From Allolobophora icterica (lineage: Eukaryota > Annelida > Clitellata > Crassiclitellata > Lumbricidae), in contig OY744613.1 of NCBI GenBank assembly GCA_963556255.1, positions 41,271,409-41,335,408 on the forward strand: a stretch of 64,000 nt of DNA, in the 5' to 3' direction. Shown here piece after piece: positions 61,502 through 64,000 of this stretch. How positions within the stretch are numbered: the stretch's first letter is position 1; every line of letters begins with the position of its first letter. Made by a program: the position numbers and the translations under genes. The notes below the pieces were generated by a model. That model searched no databases, was not told the DNA's origin, and saw nothing but the letters and a program-made list of their open reading frames with translations.

Positions 61502-62341
61502 TTACAAGTATGGCTTTACTCCAGTGTGTGTTACCATGTGCTTTTTCAGAGCACCTTTGGAAGCCAATGCTTTATGACATAATAAACACCTAAACGGTTT
61601 ATGTCCTGTGTGTCTTCTCATGTGCATTTTGAGATCAAAAGCCCGTGAGAATGGCGTTTGACATAAATTACACTTGTGTGGTTTTTCTCCAGTATGGATT
61701 TTCTTATGCACTTCCAATCCACATTTCTGAGTAAATGCACTGTTACACAATTCACATTTGTATGGTTTTTCTCCAGTGTGTGTTCTCAAGTGCATTTTAA
61801 GAGACGTACTTTGTGCAAATGTTTTGCAACACACATTGCACAAGTAAGGTTTTTCTCCACTGTGAATCTTTAGATGGAGATTAAGTGTACTCTTCTGTGC
61901 AAATGCTTTCGGACATACATTGCATAAGTATGGCTTTACTCCAGTGTGTGTTACCATGTGCTTTTTCAGAGCACCTTTTGAAGCCAATGCTCTATGACAT
62001 AATAAACACCTAAACGGTTTATATCCTGTGTGTCTTCTCATGTGCATTTTGAGATCAAAAGCCCGTGAGAATGGCGTTTGACATAAATTACACTTGTGTG
62101 GTTTTTCTCCAGTATGGATTTTCTTATGCACTTCCAATCCACCTTTCTGAACAAATGTACTGTTACACAATTCACATTTGTATGGTTTTTCTCCAGTGTG
62201 TGTTCTCAAGTGCAGTTTAAGAGACGTACTTTGTGCAAATGTTTTGCAACACACATTGCACAAGTAAGATTTTTCTCCACTGTGAATCCTTAGATGGGTA
62301 CTCAGTGCAATCTTCTGTGCAAATGCTTTCGGACACAAATT
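61502..62341 (-). repeat. 420-bp tandem duplication of five zinc fingers
   Basis: Two 420-bp copies (5 x 84 bp) with few differences, for example the motifs at 61676 and 62096. Both end in the KKHMVTHTGVKPYL block. The duplication keeps frame and finger phase. Confidence 0.85.
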
Positions 62342-64000
62342 GCACAAGTATGGTTTTTCTTTAGTATGAGTTCTTAAGTGTTCTTCCAGTTTATTCTTCG
62401 TTATAAAAGCTTTCTCGCAATAAGCACACTTGAATGGCTTGTCTCCAGTATGAATTTTGGTATGCTTTTGCAATGCACACTTCTGAGTAAATGCACTGTT
62501 ACACAATTCACACCTGTATGGTTTTTCTCCATTGTGTGTTCTTAAGTGCAGTTTAAGCAACGACATGTTTGCATATGTTTTGCAACACACATTGCATATA
62601 ACCAGTGTATTCTTCTGTGCATATGCCTTGTGACACAAATTGCACAAGTATGGCTTTCCTTCACGGTGCACCCTTAGGTGAGTGTCTAGTGTCTCCTTCT
62701 GTCCAAATGCTTTTTGACACACACTGGACAAGTAGGGTTTTTCTCCAGAGTGAGTCCTTAAATGGTCTTCCAATTTATCCTTCCTCAGAAATGATTTTTC
62801 ACATAAAGCACATTTGTATGGCTTGTCTCTGGTGAGGTTTCTCCCACGTTGGTGCAGATTACCCTTCTGAGCAAAAGTTTCTTGGCAGAATTCGCTCTTG
62901 TGAGCTTGCTCTACTGTGTGGATTGTAGTATAAAATTCAAGGGCTCCCTTCTGTGGAAAGGCTTTGTCACATGAATTGCTTCTGAATAGTTTATCTCCTG
63001 TGTGCGTTCTCATGTGCCGTTTCAGATAGCTTTTCACAGCAAATGCTTTTTGACAGAAACTGCACTTGAAAGATTTTTCTTTATTGTGGGTTAATTTGTG
63101 TTCTGCTAGGTTACTCTGCCATGCAAATGTTTTGCTGCATAAATTACACTTGTATCGTCTTTCTACAGTGCTTGTTCTTGTATCGTGTTCCAGGTTACTT
63201 TCTGCAGATGCTTTGTCAGATAAAGCGTTGTTTGACAGTGTATCAGTGTGATTTCTTCTCATGTGCCGTTTCAGATAGACACTCAGTGCAAATGCTTTTT
63301 CACAGATACTGCACTTGAACAATTTTTCTTCACTGTGGATTCCTTTATGTTCTGCGAGTTTACACCGCCATCCAAATGCTTTACTGCATATATTGCAAGT
63401 GTATGGTTTTTCTCCAGTGTGTAATTTTCTATGTTGTAACATATTTCCTTTTCGTGTAAATGTCTTGTTACATAAATTACACTCGAATGGTTTTTCGCCA
63501 ATGTGCATTCTCATGTGTATTTTAAGTGAGGCATTGTGCGCAAAAGTTTTGTAACACACATTGCACAAGTAAGGTTTTTCTCCACTGTGGATCCTTAGAT
63601 GGTTTTCCAGTGTAGTCTTCTGTGCAAATGCTTTGGAACACAAACTGCACAAGTAGGGTTTTTCTCCAGGATGAGTCTTTAAATGGTCTTCCAGTTCATC
63701 GCTCTTTAAAAATGCATTGTATGGTTTTTCTCCAGTGTGAAATTTTACATGTTCTAACGCATTGCTCTTTTGTGTAAATGTCTTGTCACATAAATTGCAC
63801 TCTAATGGTTTTTCTCCAATGTTTGTCTTTGTAGGGGATTCCTGCCTACTCTTCTCTGCCAATGCTTTGTCACATAAAGCACTCTTGAATGGTTTATCTG
63901 GAGTGTGGGATATTTTGTGCAGTTTGAGACTCCAATTCTGCGCAAAAACCTTCTTACCAACGTCGCATTCATATTGTTCTTCGTTGTTATCGTTTCTTGC
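61502..64000 (-). CDS. C2H2 zinc-finger protein D, finger-array exon, cut by the window edge
   Basis: The frame runs to the last base of the window; by comparison with B the internal ATG lies about two codons further. At least 832 codons. About 22 intact C2H2 fingers among about 29 units; predicted nuclear DNA-binding. The first unit has lost its second Cys (ECDVGKKVF where B has CDVC), and units at SALCDKAL, NAFLKSDE, NALSDKAS, SNSCDKAF, SEFCQETF and SSVCQKAF are degenerate. One finger has an extra residue between His (HMRRNH). A deletion fuses half a finger to the next (KNTLVICNVCC). The last five fingers (61502-61921) are a fresh tandem copy of the preceding five (61922-62341), leaving the former C-terminal sequence HTGVKPYL inside the array. 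The frame is open. Confidence 0.85.
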   Translation of the reverse strand, partial: ARNDNNEEQYECDVGKKVFAQNWSLKLHKISHTPDKPFKSALCDKALAEKSRQESPTKTNIGEKPLECNLCDKTFTQKSNALEHVKFHTGEKPYNAFLKSDELEDHLKTHPGEKPYLCSLCSKAFAQKTTLENHLRIHSGEKPYLCNVCYKTFAHNASLKIHMRMHIGEKPFECNLCNKTFTRKGNMLQHRKLHTGEKPYTCNICSKAFGWRCKLAEHKGIHSEEKLFKCSICEKAFALSVYLKRHMRRNHTDTLSNNALSDKASAESNLEHDTRTSTVERRYKCNLCSKTFAWQSNLAEHKLTHNKEKSFKCSFCQKAFAVKSYLKRHMRTHTGDKLFRSNSCDKAFPQKGALEFYTTIHTVEQAHKSEFCQETFAQKGNLHQRGRNLTRDKPYKCALCEKSFLRKDKLEDHLRTHSGEKPYLSSVCQKAFGQKETLDTHLRVHREGKPYLCNLCHKAYAQKNTLVICNVCCKTYANMSLLKLHLRTHNGEKPYRCELCNSAFTQKCALQKHTKIHTGDKPFKCAYCEKAFITKNKLEEHLRTHTKEKPYLCNLCPKAFAQKIALSTHLRIHSGEKSYLCNVCCKTFAQSTSLKLHLRTHTGEKPYKCELCNSTFVQKGGLEVHKKIHTGEKPHKCNLCQTPFSRAFDLKMHMRRHTGYKPFRCLLCHRALASKGALKKHMVTHTGVKPYLCNVCPKAFAQKSTLNLHLKIHSGEKPYLCNVCCKTFAQSTSLKMHLRTHTGEKPYKCELCNSAFTQKCGLEVHKKIHTGEKPHKCNLCQTPFSRAFDLKMHMRRHTGHKPFRCLLCHKALASKGALKKHMVTHTGVKPYL

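Overview
Kind of DNA. This is eukaryotic nuclear DNA from a repeat-rich metazoan genome. It is packed with microsatellites, TIR transposons, non-LTR retrotransposons (LINEs), tRNA-headed SINEs, and a tandem family of intron-containing C2H2 zinc-finger genes. No bacterial or organellar features, rRNA genes, functional tRNA genes or CRISPR arrays are visible. The palindromic word TAGGCCTA/AGGCCTA recurs across the window. From memory this is common in echinoderm and hemichordate genomes, so a marine invertebrate deuterostome is my best but low-confidence guess.

Layout. (1) 1-7157: simple repeats, one TIR element with a nested MITE (591-2234), a SINE-like tRNA head near 2786, and very long trinucleotide arrays (3085-3500, 6086-6480); no convincing gene. 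(2) 7158-12356: an apparently intact 5.2-kb transposon flanked by TTAA, with long near-identical TIRs, a Kolobok-like DDE transposase on the minus strand and a two-exon accessory gene on the plus strand. (3) 12357-18125: CA-rich DNA, then a frameshifted CR1/L2-like LINE (minus strand) inside an ATGT array. (4) 18196-20039: a 640-bp inverted repeat with a 580-bp loop. (5) 20990-64000: four related units, each ending in a minus-strand poly-C2H2 zinc-finger gene (here A, B, C, D) with homologous 3' flanks. A, B and C also share 5' flanks.

Zinc-finger genes. B and C have a 10-nt coding first exon (ATG GCT ATA G or ATG GCT TTA G) with a GTGAGT donor, and a large second exon behind an AG acceptor. 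The phase-1 junction fits exactly (G|AT TTG AAG ATG AAC/AAT). B has about 34 intact fingers, C about 31, D about 22 (cut by the window edge a few bases short of its in-exon ATG). A has 22 but its 5' end is damaged. C's first intron is swollen by a hAT transposon that itself carries a 1.86-kb element with a perfect 9-bp target duplication and a head-to-head minisatellite. A's first intron carries a decayed LINE with a nested MITE.

Because the units are duplicates, several insertions can be dated against a paralogous empty site inside the same window: the LINE at 30863, the piggyBac at 43845, the hAT MITE at 47397 and the SINE block at 42897. The likely biology is a recently expanded zinc-finger cluster growing together with transposon load; any role of these proteins in silencing transposons is inference only. 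The items most worth following are the two-gene Kolobok-like element, the TIR element at 34329-36170 holding a decayed member of an uncharacterised multicopy family, and the minisatellite-carrying TIR elements.
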